A stretch of DNA of 64,000 bases from UBA1952 sp965200035 (GTDB taxonomy: Bacteria; Bacteroidota; Bacteroidia; Chitinophagales; Chitinophagaceae), in contig OZ241334.1 in NCBI GenBank assembly GCA_965200035.1, forward strand, positions 3,348,001 through 3,412,000, in the 5' to 3' direction. Numbering within the stretch: the stretch's first letter is position 1; each line of letters opens with the position of its first letter. The position numbers and the translations under genes were made by a program. Of the stretch, positions 6,910 through 16,665 are shown piece after piece. Under the pieces are notes generated by a model. The model made no database searches. It was not told the origin of the DNA and saw only the letters and a list, made by a program, of their open reading frames with translations.

Positions 6910-9900
6910 TTAGTTATCCTTCAGCAGCTTGTCGGTCTTCAGCAGCGAACCGGTCTTGTGATCGCTGATGCGGATGAGGTAGATGCCATTGGCGATGTGC
7001 GTCAGGTCTACGCTCGTTGCCAGCTCTTTATTGATAAGCGCTCTGCCATCCACTGTAGTAATCACTACATCTACAGGAAAGGAGGACTTGATCTGCACCA
7101 TATCCTTCGCCGGATTCGGGTAGATGGTAATGGCTGCAGCCGATGGCGCATTGGCAATGGCCAGTGTGCTGATCTGCATTACGGAAGAGGTAGAGGAACA
7201 GCCAAGATCATCGGTGATGACTACTGCATAGAAGCCATTTTCGGTAACGGTGTAATCCGGTCCGGTAGCGCCGCTGATAGCATTGCCATTCCGGAACCAT
7301 TGATAGGAAGAATAACCTGCCGGCGCGCTTATAACATTGCCCGAGATCATCGCAATGGATACTACAGGCAATTGCCGTACTGCAACGTCTGTATTGGCAG
7401 AGGTAGATTCACAGACACCATCATTCACCACCACGTTGTAGCTGCCGCTATTTGTTACATTCAGCAAGCGGCTTTCCTGGCCACCCAGCGGCGTGCCATT
7501 CATCATCCACTGATAGGTATAATTGACGCCCTGCGGTGCGCTCAGCTCCACATGATTGCCCTGGCAGAATTCCAGCGCGCCGGAAGCAGACACAGTTGCA
7601 TCAGGGCCGGGAGTGACAGATATGGGCAGCTCCTGTGAAGTAGCTACGCAGGTGCCATTAATGATTTTAGCACGATAGTCGCCGGAGACTGTTGCTGTAT
7701 AGCTGATGCCTGTAGCGCCGGGTACATCAAGGCCATCTCTTTGCCATTGGTAAGTATAGCCGACACCAGCAGTAGCAGTCAGCATTACATCTGAGCTCTG
7801 GCAGAAAGTAGTAGGACCGGAAGCGCTCACCGTTGCATCAGGCATAGTGCTCACATTTACATTGACCGCTGTGGAGGTAGCAGAGCACTGGCTATTGGAT
7901 ACAACTACCTGATAAAAGCCACTGGTGCCGGCGCTGTAGAGATTGCCGGTTTCACCTGGTAATGGCGTGCCATTTCTGCGCCATTGATAAGTAAGGCCGG
8001 TACCGGTATTTGCAGCCAGCGTTACCGAGCCGCCTTCACAGAAAGCAATCGGTCCGATAGCGGTAGCGGTAGAAACCGGCAATGGATTTACCGTTAGGGT
8101 AGTGGTGGTGGTGGTGGTATTGCAGGCTCCATTGGTAACAACCGCATAATAAGATCCTGCAGTAGTAGCTACATATACAAAGTTATTGCCGCCAGTGGTA
8201 ACGGGCGCGCCATTGCGGTACCATTGATAAGTATAGCCGGTTACCTGCGCTGCGCGGAGCTGCACCGAGCTGCCATCGCAGAAAGCCGTACTGCCTACGA
8301 GCGTCACCGCAGAAGATGGCAGGGTAGAGGCAAGCACATTTACGATTGAAGATGTAGCAGAGCAATTGCTGTTGGACACAACCACCGTATAGCCGCCCGA
8401 CACAGAAGCAGTATAGCTTGAGCCGGTAGCCGCAGGAGTGATCGCAAGACCATTGCGCTTCCATGCATAAGTGAGCCCTGAGCCTGTATTTGCAGAGAGC
8501 GTAACAGAGCCGGGCAGGCAGAAAGAGACCGGTCCGCTGGCGGTAGCGCTTGCTGTTGGCGCTGCAAGTACAGTGGCAGTCACCGTAGCAGAAGTATCAG
8601 CGCAGCCATTCAGGCTTATAATAACGCTGTAGCTGCCGGCAGCGGTAGTCGTATAGCTTGCAGAAGTAGCGCCGGCAATATCTGCGCCGCCATTCTGCCA
8701 CTGATAAGTATAGTCAGGATTGCCTGCCGCGCTTATGATGAGGCTGGTATTGCTGCAGAAAGCAGCAGGACCGGAAAGCGTAGTATTGACATTAGGCAGT
8801 GGCTTTATGTCAATAGCTGTAATCGCAGAAGTATCAGAACAGGTGCTGTTGGATACCACTACCCGGTAATCGCCGGATGTAAGCGCATCATAAAGGCTGT
8901 TCGTTGCAGCAGGAATCACATTATTATTCAAAAGCCACTGGTAAGTAAGACCCGTGCCGGTATTGGCCTGCAGATTGGCTGGCGTTCCCTGGCATGCACT
9001 GGTGGCTGTGGTCGTCACAGTAGCGGTCGGGTGAGGCACTACGGTCATTGTAATTGTATCGCTCGATATGCTGGCAGGCGTAGCGCAGACTGCATTGCTG
9101 GTCAGTACCACACTGTATTTATCGCCATTGGCAACAGACGTTGGCGTGAATGTAGGTCCGCCGGTAGCTACGGTAGTGGCCAATCTTTTCCACTGGTAAG
9201 ATGGCGCTGCGCCGCCATTGGTAGGAGTAGCGGTAAAGCTGACGTTATCTCCCGTGCATATATTATTGCCCGGTGTGGCAGCAATGGTTACGCTTGGCGT
9301 AACCGTAGGAATAACGGTGAATGACCAGCTGGTGCAGCCAGTAGCCGTACCCACGGAATTTTTAGGAACAACCATCCATGTGTAAGGACCGACTGCTAAG
9401 GTAGCCGTATAGTTGGTGCCTGCCTGATTGGTAGATACAATGGTTGTAGGAGTGCCGGTGCCTGTATTCAGATACACATCATACCCCGTAGCGCCGGGTG
9501 CGGCTGGCCAGGTAAGGGCGCGGCTGCCTGCGCAAACGGCCGTTGCGGCATTTGCCGGCGATGTAGGTGCCGTAATGCAGGATGGCGGCGGCGGCGGCTG
9601 GATATTGACTGTATAGTCGTCTACATCTCCATAATCGCCCAAGCTTGCAAATGGCAAGCAGGCATCTGTATCATACAGCCCCCACAGCCAATAGGTGGTG
9701 ACACGCATTCTTGTATTGCCGGTCATTGCAGTGGTTGGCACTACAACAGTTCCAGACAATATATCGCCCGCGCTACTGGCCACCCCTATGTAGGTAAATT
9801 CACTTGCAGAAAAAGTGTTGTCATGGTTGTAATCGATCCACACACCTACCTCATCGTCTGAGTATCCTACCTGAGCATCCAAAGGATAGCTGGAGCCTTT

Positions 9901-10143
9901 GTATAAGGTACGCGTAGTAACAGAAGTAGTGTAATTCTGATATCCGCTGCTTGAGTTGCAGATGGGGAGATCAGTTATACCGGCGAATGTCAGCGATTGT
10001 ACCATATCATCGTCAGTACAGTCAAGAATAGGTGTGGAGCAATATTGGGCGCTGGCTTTAATGCTGATTCCCGTCAGCGCCACCAGCAATAATGCAAAGC
10101 GGAATGAGCGGATTTTTTGATGGAATAAATAGAACTTATCCAT
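6910..10143 (-). CDS. Large secreted protein with GEVED domain, Ig-like repeats and T9SS sorting domain
   Basis: 1077 residues. The signal peptide ends near SIKASAQ. Residues about 60-180 form a GEVED domain (VGVWIDYNHDNTFSASEF, then GDYGDVDDYTVNI). A Pro-rich linker and a fibronectin III-like domain follow (about 185-280). Then come about nine Ig/PKD-like units with a pitch near 80 residues, each with a YQW core and a GxYxVVV...C end. The C-terminus (about 1000-1077) is a Por-type sorting domain with ITIYPNPAKDMVQIKS. The architecture suggests a surface adhesin or filament-like protein; no catalytic domain is seen. It stands alone between a terminator and the antiporter gene. Confidence 0.88.
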   Translation of the reverse strand: MDKFYLFHQKIRSFRFALLLVALTGISIKASAQYCSTPILDCTDDDMVQSLTFAGITDLPICNSSSGYQNYTTSVTTRTLYKGSSYPLDAQVGYSDDEVGVWIDYNHDNTFSASEFTYIGVASSAGDILSGTVVVPTTAMTGNTRMRVTTYWLWGLYDTDACLPFASLGDYGDVDDYTVNIQPPPPPSCITAPTSPANAATAVCAGSRALTWPAAPGATGYDVYLNTGTGTPTTIVSTNQAGTNYTATLAVGPYTWMVVPKNSVGTATGCTSWSFTVIPTVTPSVTIAATPGNNICTGDNVSFTATPTNGGAAPSYQWKRLATTVATGGPTFTPTSVANGDKYSVVLTSNAVCATPASISSDTITMTVVPHPTATVTTTATSACQGTPANLQANTGTGLTYQWLLNNNVIPAATNSLYDALTSGDYRVVVSNSTCSDTSAITAIDIKPLPNVNTTLSGPAAFCSNTSLIISAAGNPDYTYQWQNGGADIAGATSASYTTTAAGSYSVIISLNGCADTSATVTATVLAAPTASATASGPVSFCLPGSVTLSANTGSGLTYAWKRNGLAITPAATGSSYTASVSGGYTVVVSNSNCSATSSIVNVLASTLPSSAVTLVGSTAFCDGSSVQLRAAQVTGYTYQWYRNGAPVTTGGNNFVYVATTAGSYYAVVTNGACNTTTTTTTLTVNPLPVSTATAIGPIAFCEGGSVTLAANTGTGLTYQWRRNGTPLPGETGNLYSAGTSGFYQVVVSNSQCSATSTAVNVNVSTMPDATVSASGPTTFCQSSDVMLTATAGVGYTYQWQRDGLDVPGATGISYTATVSGDYRAKIINGTCVATSQELPISVTPGPDATVSASGALEFCQGNHVELSAPQGVNYTYQWMMNGTPLGGQESRLLNVTNSGSYNVVVNDGVCESTSANTDVAVRQLPVVSIAMISGNVISAPAGYSSYQWFRNGNAISGATGPDYTVTENGFYAVVITDDLGCSSTSSVMQISTLAIANAPSAAAITIYPNPAKDMVQIKSSFPVDVVITTVDGRALINKELATSVDLTHIANGIYLIRISDHKTGSLLKTDKLLKDN

Positions 10144-10243
10144 AGTGTATCGGATTGGTTTGTTAACATCATTGTTAATCTTCTTAAAGATAAAAACAAT
10201 TAATTAGAACTTAACAACATCCGATTAGATTTTCTAAATTATT

Positions 10244-12454
10244 TCAGGAATATTTTTTGATACGGCGAATGCTTCCGACCAGCCATATCACATCGCCCGT
10301 TTCAAACACCATGGACGAATCCGGATTAAGGATACGCTCACCGTTGCGCTCCAGCCCAACTACAATGCCCCGCGTGCGCTCACGCAGCCCCGACTCACGA
10401 ATGGTTTTCCCCAATAAGGACGAACCACCCCTGATATTCAGTTGTTTAAGGCCTACTTCCTGTTTCTGCGCCAGAATGTTGCGTGTGTTTTTCTGCGGCT
10501 CCAGATAAGTACGGAATTGTTGCAGCTGATCGTCCGTACCTATAATAGAGAGGATATCGCCCGGATAGATGGCATAGTCACGCGTTGGTCCGATAATGAT
10601 CCTGCTGCCGCGCTCGATCATGGCAATATTGATTCCATATTTCTCCCGCAGCCCCAGGCTTTCCAGGCTCTTGCCGATCAGGGGAGCATCAGCCACTATT
10701 TCGAAATGAGCGATATGCGCATCCCAGGGAGCTAATTCCGTCATCTGATTTTGCTGCTCCAGCACTTCTTTTTCATTCAGATTTTTCAGAAAGCGGGCTT
10801 CTATATGATGGTAGAAAGTCTGTATTTTCTTAGAGAATAATAACAGTACGCCGATAACAATAAAAGCTACCATCAGCGCCACACGCGGCGAAAAAAGACG
10901 GTCGGCCAGAAAGCCGATAATAAATACTGCCAGCCCCACACGTATCAGTTGCAGCATGATGAGCGGCCCGCGGTATTTCCGCTGCTGCCAGATATTGGCA
11001 TAGGATACTTCATCGGACCGGCGGAAAGCCAGCGCCCAGAGAAACGGAAGCATCACCAGCAAAGTAACGATCAGCGTAATAATCGTTCCCCATTTACCAC
11101 TGCTGAAAAAGGGCTGGATAAACTGAGTCGATAACAATACAATACTGATCAGCACCACCCCATAAGCCACCATATTGATTGCATTGGTACGGAGAATTTG
11201 CCGCCAATCGCTGATCGTGGTAATGCTTTGCGCCGCATTGCTGTATCGCTTCAGCGCTTCATTCCACCGCACAGGAAGCAGGCGCTCAATCAGGTTATAA
11301 GCGGGCACTGAAAGGCGGATCATATAAGGAGTCGTAAACGCAGTGATTACAGAAATGGCCACAGCAATAGGATACAGAAAGCCACTGGTCACATTCAGGG
11401 AAAGCCCGAGCGTGGCTATGATAAAGGAGAACTCACCGATCTGCGAAAGGCTCATGCCCGCGCGCACCGAAGTCCTGAGCGGCTGCCCTGATATTAATGA
11501 GCCAATGGTAACGAAGAATGGCTTGCTAATGAGCAGCACCGAAGTCCCGATCAGGATCGGCCAGATATGCAGCACGAGCATGTGCACATCAATCATCATC
11601 CCAACCGATACAAAAAATATAGCGCCAAACAGATCTTTGACCGGTTGCAATAAATGCTCTATGCGCGCGCCTTGTAGCGTCTCAGCCAGAATAGAGCCCA
11701 TAATAAATGCGCCTAAAGCAGCCGAAAATCCCGCACCCGAAGCCAGCATCACCATCAGAAAGCAAAGCGCTAATGATACAATGAGCATCGTTTCGTCATT
11801 CATCAGCCTGCGCGTGCGCTTCAGAAAAGTAGGAATGAAAAAGATGCCCGAAAGGAACCACAGCATCAGGAAAAAGCAGAGCTTCAGCACTGAATAAGCC
11901 ATATCTATTCCCGAAAACTTACTGCTGACGGCCAGCGTGGAAAGCAATACCAGCAATACGACCGCTACCAGATCTTCAATAATCAATACGCCCATTACCA
12001 CCGAGGCAAACTTGGTCGTCTTTACCTCAAGCTCACCAAAAGCGCGGATGATAATCATAGTAGAAGCAATGCTCAGCAGACCGCCGAAAAAGATGCAGTC
12101 CATACTGCCCCAGTTCAGCATACGGCCAATCATATAGCCCACCACGAGCGTAGAGCCTACGCCAATAATTGCCGTAATAGCTGCCGTGCCTCCAACCTTG
12201 ATGAGCTTGCGGAAGCTGAACTCAAGCCCAAGGCCAAACAACAGGAAGATCACCCCGATCTCTGCCCACGTACTGATGCTTTCTTTGTCAATAATGGCTG
12301 GAGGAAAGAGGTGAAAATTCGGACTCACCAGAAAGCCCGCAATGATATAGCCCAGCACCACCGGCTGCTTCAGCCATTTAAAAAGCAGAGTGACAATGCC
12401 CGCAGCAGCGAGGATCAGTCCCAGATCGGTAATCAGTTGCGGTACATGGTTCAT
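10244..12454 (-). CDS. Kef-type cation/proton antiporter with two TrkA-C domains
   Basis: 736 residues from the ATG at 12454, chosen over the upstream frame start at 12502 because AAAGAG sits just before it and the first membrane helix follows at once (LGLILAAAGIVTLLF). Residues about 1-385 are a CPA2 Na+/H+ exchanger domain (LGYIIAGFLVSP, FLLFGLGLEFSF, LIIEDLVAVVLL). More membrane helices follow (about 440-560). Two TrkA-C regulatory domains end the protein (about 600-665 and 680-736, each with a GDIL or GDVIW turn). It would exchange K+ or Na+ for protons at the inner membrane. There is no TrkA-N (NAD-binding) domain, unlike KefB/KefC. Confidence 0.9.
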   Translation of the reverse strand: MNHVPQLITDLGLILAAAGIVTLLFKWLKQPVVLGYIIAGFLVSPNFHLFPPAIIDKESISTWAEIGVIFLLFGLGLEFSFRKLIKVGGTAAITAIIGVGSTLVVGYMIGRMLNWGSMDCIFFGGLLSIASTMIIIRAFGELEVKTTKFASVVMGVLIIEDLVAVVLLVLLSTLAVSSKFSGIDMAYSVLKLCFFLMLWFLSGIFFIPTFLKRTRRLMNDETMLIVSLALCFLMVMLASGAGFSAALGAFIMGSILAETLQGARIEHLLQPVKDLFGAIFFVSVGMMIDVHMLVLHIWPILIGTSVLLISKPFFVTIGSLISGQPLRTSVRAGMSLSQIGEFSFIIATLGLSLNVTSGFLYPIAVAISVITAFTTPYMIRLSVPAYNLIERLLPVRWNEALKRYSNAAQSITTISDWRQILRTNAINMVAYGVVLISIVLLSTQFIQPFFSSGKWGTIITLIVTLLVMLPFLWALAFRRSDEVSYANIWQQRKYRGPLIMLQLIRVGLAVFIIGFLADRLFSPRVALMVAFIVIGVLLLFSKKIQTFYHHIEARFLKNLNEKEVLEQQNQMTELAPWDAHIAHFEIVADAPLIGKSLESLGLREKYGINIAMIERGSRIIIGPTRDYAIYPGDILSIIGTDDQLQQFRTYLEPQKNTRNILAQKQEVGLKQLNIRGGSSLLGKTIRESGLRERTRGIVVGLERNGERILNPDSSMVFETGDVIWLVGSIRRIKKYS

Positions 12455-12598
12455 AAGCTGCTCTTTAGTTACTTTTTGCCGGAATAAAAATAGTTCCCGC
12501 AAGCCGGCTGCATTACTACAATCAGGAAACCTTTACTCAGTGTATATTATCAAATCATTAAGTCTTTATTATTGTTTCTTGAACGCAATGTTACCGGA

Positions 12599-12606
12599 TA
12601 CATTTG
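12599..12606 (+). promoter_or_regulatory. TAnnTTTG promoter of the porin gene
   Basis: TACATTTG is an exact -7 match, 26 bp before the porin ATG at 12632; CTTG near 12578-12581 is a possible -33 element. It sits between divergent genes. Confidence 0.55.
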
Positions 12607-12631
12607 CGCTCTGATTTTTGAAACAAAAAAC

Positions 12632-13939
12632 ATGCGTGTCAAAGCGAATTTACTGCTCCTGCTTTTGTTGCTGGCATTTACCCACAGCGGCGCGCAGCGC
12701 TTCCTCACCGATATGATGGATACCACCACCACCATTGGTAAGGGCATCTTCCCGCTCTATGAGAAGTACGACCGCCTTCGCTTCGGTGGATACATGCAGC
12801 CACAGTTTCAATGGGCGGAGGATAAAGGCGTGAAAAACTTCAGCGGCGGCGACTTTGCGCCCAACTCAAATAACCGCTTCACCCTGCGCCGCGGCCGTAT
12901 CCGTATCGATTATGCCCACTACAATGCCGAAGGCGATCCGCTGGCTTTCTTCGCTTTCCAGTTCGATGGTACAGAGCGCGGTGTAGCCATCCGCGATTTC
13001 TGGGGACGCTTCTATGAAAATAAATTCCGCCTGTTCTCCCTCACCGCAGGTATGTTTGCCCGCCCCATGGGCTTTGAGGTAAATCTGTCGTCCTCAGACC
13101 GCGAATCGCCTGAGCGTGGCCGCATGTCGCAGACGCTGATGCGCACAGAGCGCGACCTCGGCTTCATGCTTACTTTCGATCCACGCGGCAAGAACAACAA
13201 GCTCCGGAAATGGCTGAAGGCAGACCTCGGTGTATTCAACGGACAAGGCCTTGCCGGCCCCGCAGAATATGACGGGCATAAAGATGTCATCGGCCGCGTT
13301 TCGCTGAAGCCGCGCACGCTGGGCAAATCCGGATGTATTCTTTCCGGCAGCATATCCGGCTATGTGGGAGGCATCACCAGCCAATCCACAGACGTTTACA
13401 AGATGGAAGACGGCGCATTCCGCAGGGATTCTTCCCAGAGCAATATCAATTATGTAACGCCCCGCCGGTATGCCGGCGCGGATGTGCAGTTCAAGATTCC
13501 CAACAAAAAAGGATTTACCGAAGTGCGGGCAGAATACATACGCGGCAAGCAGTCCGCCATCTTCGCCACTTCAGAGACACCCGGCACTTATCCGGTATCG
13601 GCGAGCGGCGCGCCACTGCCATTATATGTGCGCAGCTTCGATGGGGCTTACCTGTATTTCATTCAGAACATCACCAACGGCCTGCAGGCCGTGCTGAAAT
13701 ACGATTGGTACGACCCCAATAAAAAGCTGAAAGGAAAAGAGATTGGCACGGCCGTTGGCGCTTCACCAGCCGACATCTGCTATAATACGCTGGGCGGCGG
13801 CTTTGTATATTATGTGAATGCGCACGTAAAAGCAACGCTCTGGTATGACTGGATTCATAATGAGAGTACTTCGCTGCCGGGTTACGAGCAGGATCTGAAA
13901 GACAATATCATCACCTTCAGATTGCAGTATCGTTTCTAG
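12632..13939 (+). CDS. OprO/OprP-family phosphate-selective porin
   Basis: 435 residues from the ATG at 12632, which gives a signal peptide (Leu-rich core, cleavage near THSGAQ). An upstream in-frame start at 12572 would add 20 residues before the signal and overlap the promoter. The mature protein is a predicted outer-membrane barrel of the OprO/P family: RFGGYMQPQFQW at the start, FTLRRGRIRIDY, FQFDGTERGVAIRDFW, and a terminal aromatic residue (ITFRLQYRF). Anion selectivity is a family property only. The last bases overlap the convergent lipid kinase gene by 4 bp. Confidence 0.88.
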   Translation: MRVKANLLLLLLLLAFTHSGAQRFLTDMMDTTTTIGKGIFPLYEKYDRLRFGGYMQPQFQWAEDKGVKNFSGGDFAPNSNNRFTLRRGRIRIDYAHYNAEGDPLAFFAFQFDGTERGVAIRDFWGRFYENKFRLFSLTAGMFARPMGFEVNLSSSDRESPERGRMSQTLMRTERDLGFMLTFDPRGKNNKLRKWLKADLGVFNGQGLAGPAEYDGHKDVIGRVSLKPRTLGKSGCILSGSISGYVGGITSQSTDVYKMEDGAFRRDSSQSNINYVTPRRYAGADVQFKIPNKKGFTEVRAEYIRGKQSAIFATSETPGTYPVSASGAPLPLYVRSFDGAYLYFIQNITNGLQAVLKYDWYDPNKKLKGKEIGTAVGASPADICYNTLGGGFVYYVNAHVKATLWYDWIHNESTSLPGYEQDLKDNIITFRLQYRF

Positions 13940-14841
13940 GATTGGTTGAACTGCCGTGGAAGCAGCATCTTCAGCGCACCTTTTTCCACCTTTGCCTCCA
14001 GCTCATGCATGGTGCCGCAATACTCGCCATCTACCTGAAAATACACCGGCTTATCCAGTGATAGTGTGACGGACTGCGCCTGGATCACCTCGGTCTTTCG
14101 TGGATTAAGCGTACGGTGCTGGATGAGCATTTTAAGCAATTCCATGACCGATAAGGAGCGCAGGATGATGACCTCCAGCAATCCATCCTGAATATTCCCT
14201 TTGGGATTAATCATCGCTCCCGTACCATACATGCGCGCATTCGCAATCACCGCCATCCAGGCGTGGCGGAATATGGTGCCATCATCCGTCTTTACCTGCA
14301 GGCGAAACCGCTGCCTCCTGCGCAGCACCCGGAATACCTCACGCGCATAGCCCCACATGCCGCGCATGTTGTTCTCTTCAAAATGCTTGATGAGCTGCGC
14401 ATTCAGCCCGAAATCGCTCAGGTGCAGGGATATTTCCTTATCGTTGATCCGCACCACATCTATATCGGCCGTATGGCCGGCAGTGATAATATCCAGACAC
14501 TGCTCAAAATCTTCCGGTATTTTCAGCTCTTTGGCCATGCCGTTGGCCGAGCCGGCGGGCAGCAAGCCTACAGGTATGCCGGAATGCATCAGCACAGCAG
14601 CTACTGCCTTGAGCGTACCATCGCCGCCCACGGCCACCACGCAGGTAGCTTTCCATTCCTTTGCCCAGTAACCGATAGACGTATGGTCTTCCTCTGCCTT
14701 TCCGGAAAGGTTATAAATTTCGGTATGATGATTGCTGTTCCTGAAATATTCACGGATGGTATGCTCGATCTCGCTCTTGGACCCCTTGCCGGATACAGGA
14801 TTGATGATAAACAGAATGCGCAGGGAGTCTGCTACTGGCAT
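13936..14841 (-). CDS. Diacylglycerol/lipid kinase family protein
   Basis: 301 residues from the ATG at 14841, placed so that the first beta-strand motif (ILFIINPVSGKGSK) lies near the N-terminus. The longer frame to 14901 would overlap the divergent gene's coding region. The DAGK catalytic domain shows the nucleotide-binding GGDGT (VVAVGGDGTLKAV) and GLLPAGSANGMAKEL. These enzymes phosphorylate diacylglycerol, sphingoid bases or related lipids at the inner membrane face. Its divergent neighbour is a phosphatidate phosphatase-like protein that would catalyse the reverse step, supporting a lipid role. Confidence 0.88.
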   Translation of the reverse strand: MPVADSLRILFIINPVSGKGSKSEIEHTIREYFRNSNHHTEIYNLSGKAEEDHTSIGYWAKEWKATCVVAVGGDGTLKAVAAVLMHSGIPVGLLPAGSANGMAKELKIPEDFEQCLDIITAGHTADIDVVRINDKEISLHLSDFGLNAQLIKHFEENNMRGMWGYAREVFRVLRRRQRFRLQVKTDDGTIFRHAWMAVIANARMYGTGAMINPKGNIQDGLLEVIILRSLSVMELLKMLIQHRTLNPRKTEVIQAQSVTLSLDKPVYFQVDGEYCGTMHELEAKVEKGALKMLLPRQFNQS

Positions 14842-14863
14842 ATTCTTTACGTGTTGAGGGATA

Positions 14864-15919
14864 ATGACGCGGCCTGAACGCAATATAGAACCAGCCATCA
14901 CTCAATCATCACTCCTAGTAAAATGGGGCCACCTGCTGCTGCAGCGCTTCAGGATCAGGACAGAGCCGGTGATCAAAGTGTATCATGGGTTTGGCACTGC
15001 GAGAGCTATGGAGATTTCCGGGCACGTTTTAAGTCTGTCTCCACATAAACAGGAAAAATTTTCCTCACGTTTCTGGCGCAATACCCTTTCACTGCTGCGC
15101 CTTTTCCTGGTAAAGCCGGTGGCAGGCATTACAGTGAATGTCTTGTGGGCAGATAAAAAGATTCCGGCAACAACAGACGATACCGGGTACTTTCATGCGC
15201 AGTGGGAGCTGCAGGAAAATGCGACAGAAGGTTGGCACGATGTCCGTGTCACCGGACATTACAGAGCGCAAACCATTACAGGCGAAGGCAGATTGCTGGT
15301 GCCGCCGCCCTCAAAATATGCCATCGTTTCCGACATTGACGATACTTTTCTGATCTCTCATTCTTCCGACCTCAGAAAGCGCCTGTATGTGCTGCTTACC
15401 AGCAATGCGCGCACCCGGCAGCCATTTGAAGGGGTAGTAGATCACTATCAGCTATTGGCGAAAGCCGATAAAGACGGCCAGCAGCGCCCGTTCTTCTACG
15501 TGTCCAGCAGTGAGTGGAACCTGTACGATTACATCCGTGAATTTGTGCGCCACTACCGCCTTCCGGAGGGCATCTTGCTCCTGAGCCAGCTCAAGCAACT
15601 GCATCAGTTCTGGAAAACGGGACAAGGCAGGCATAAAGCTAAGTATGTAAAGATCACAAGGCTGCTGGTGGCTTATCCCGAAATGCAGTTCATCCTACTG
15701 GGAGATGACAGCCAGGAAGACCCGAATATCTACCGCCAACTGGTTGATGACTTTCCCGGAAGCATCGTCTGTGTATATCTGCGGCATGTGTCTGCGCTGA
15801 GACTCGCACCCACACGCATCCAGGAAGCGGCCATCAGGGAGGCCGGTGTAGAGATTTGTTATTTTACCCACAGCAAGACAGCCATTGAGCATTCAAGAAA
15901 AATGGGCCTGATTAAGTAA
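14864..15919 (+). CDS. App1-family (DUF2183) phosphatidate phosphatase-like protein
   Basis: 351 residues. An N-terminal beta-rich region (about 35-145) precedes an App1 catalytic domain of the HAD type, with the DxDxT motif SDIDDTFL (D157, D159) and a later LLGDDSQEDPNIY segment that supplies acidic metal ligands. Yeast App1 dephosphorylates phosphatidic acid to diacylglycerol. GAGGG lies just before the ATG at 14864, an unusually clear ribosome site here. It is divergent from the lipid kinase, with start codons only about 22 bp apart, so the two could set a phosphatidate/diacylglycerol balance. Confidence 0.85.
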   Translation: MTRPERNIEPAITQSSLLVKWGHLLLQRFRIRTEPVIKVYHGFGTARAMEISGHVLSLSPHKQEKFSSRFWRNTLSLLRLFLVKPVAGITVNVLWADKKIPATTDDTGYFHAQWELQENATEGWHDVRVTGHYRAQTITGEGRLLVPPPSKYAIVSDIDDTFLISHSSDLRKRLYVLLTSNARTRQPFEGVVDHYQLLAKADKDGQQRPFFYVSSSEWNLYDYIREFVRHYRLPEGILLLSQLKQLHQFWKTGQGRHKAKYVKITRLLVAYPEMQFILLGDDSQEDPNIYRQLVDDFPGSIVCVYLRHVSALRLAPTRIQEAAIREAGVEICYFTHSKTAIEHSRKMGLIK

Positions 15920-16287
15920 AAAGGAAGATGGCCTCGGCAGGTACAAGACCCGACAAAGGCTACAGTTGGTCGCTCATCGGCGACAAATGGTGTACTGTGT
16001 GAGACTAATAGTGGATCGTACGCACACAATGGTAGATCGCGTGCTACTTATGGTTTCCCGAAGGCGACAAAAGTGTGCGTGTGATCCACAATCAGTTTAC
16101 GTAGCGCGCTTTACGTTTTATAGCAGGCTTGTCTCTTTATGGCTCCAGATCATACCGGATTGATAAAAAATAGGTTAAATGATAGGATGCCTCATTTAGT
16201 TAACGGCAGACTTATAAATGCCTATCGGCGGCCTTACAAATTCCCGGCATAAAAGCAGACCTTTGGCACAATCTCATAGAAATAAGC
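15920..16287. other. Intergenic region holding 21-bp array C
   Basis: 368 bp. Bases 15967-16071 (perhaps to 16092) are the repeat array. 16093-16287 contains no gene I can support; GACCTTTG at 16259-16266 is a seven-of-eight match to the -7 word, just before the next gene. Confidence 0.55.
15967..16071. repeat. Degenerate 21-bp tandem array C
   Basis: Five consecutive 21-base units start at 15967, 15988, 16009, 16030 and 16051. Each begins TGGT or TAGT and most end in AC(A/T)AA or CTTA. Within units, short inverted arms are seen: GTCGC and GCGAC in the first, GTAG and CTAC in the fourth, GTG and CAC in the third. A weaker sixth unit may follow to 16092. The sequence differs from arrays A and B, but the pitch is identical. 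Confidence 0.7.
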
Positions 16288-16608
16288 ATGTTCGTTAAAA
16301 ACCAGACCTTTCAGGATGAAGAAACACTGCTCGAAGTACTGTTCGACTTCGAATTAGGCACTATCACAGAGCTTATCCGGGAAAAGCGACGCCAGATAGA
16401 AGAAGACCTGAAAGACAACAAAACCTACCACGATTACATAGCCACGCTCACCGATGAAGAAGACCGGCTGGAAGTAGCCACCGAAGAGCGGAACATCAGG
16501 CTGGCCGAATCGCTTATGGAAGATTTCGGGAGCTTTAAAATAGAAAAAGGAAAGCTGTACGGTCTGAAAAACGATCAGCAGATATTGCTGGCAGAGATGG
16601 GTTGGTAA
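16288..16608 (+). CDS. Small charged protein of unknown function
   Basis: 106 residues, not recognised. It is highly charged and probably mostly helical (LIREKRRQIEEDLKDNK, then EEDRLEVATEERNIRLAESL), without a signal peptide, membrane segment or Cys. The normal charge pattern and an ATG about 20 bp after a near-consensus -7 word support a real gene. It lies downstream of array C and is convergent with the HerA-like ATPase gene (58-bp gap). Confidence 0.65.
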   Translation: MFVKNQTFQDEETLLEVLFDFELGTITELIREKRRQIEEDLKDNKTYHDYIATLTDEEDRLEVATEERNIRLAESLMEDFGSFKIEKGKLYGLKNDQQILLAEMGW

Positions 16609-16665
16609 ACAAAAACGCTGTTAGGGGTTTCAAACCCTGACAGTATTGATAAAAAGATAAATGTG

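Noticed and set aside
6958..7638. Long antisense frame inside the GEVED/Ig surface-protein gene
   Set aside because: Shadow of a repetitive GC-rich coding strand; composition is not protein-like and the sense gene is certain.
10949..11897. Plus-strand frames opposite the Kef-type antiporter
   Set aside because: Antisense shadows with Arg/Ser/Pro-rich composition and no homology.
15966..16163. 65-codon open frame across array C
   Set aside because: It exists only because the 21-bp repeat keeps phase; the peptide (MVAHRRQMVYCVRL...) has no normal protein character.
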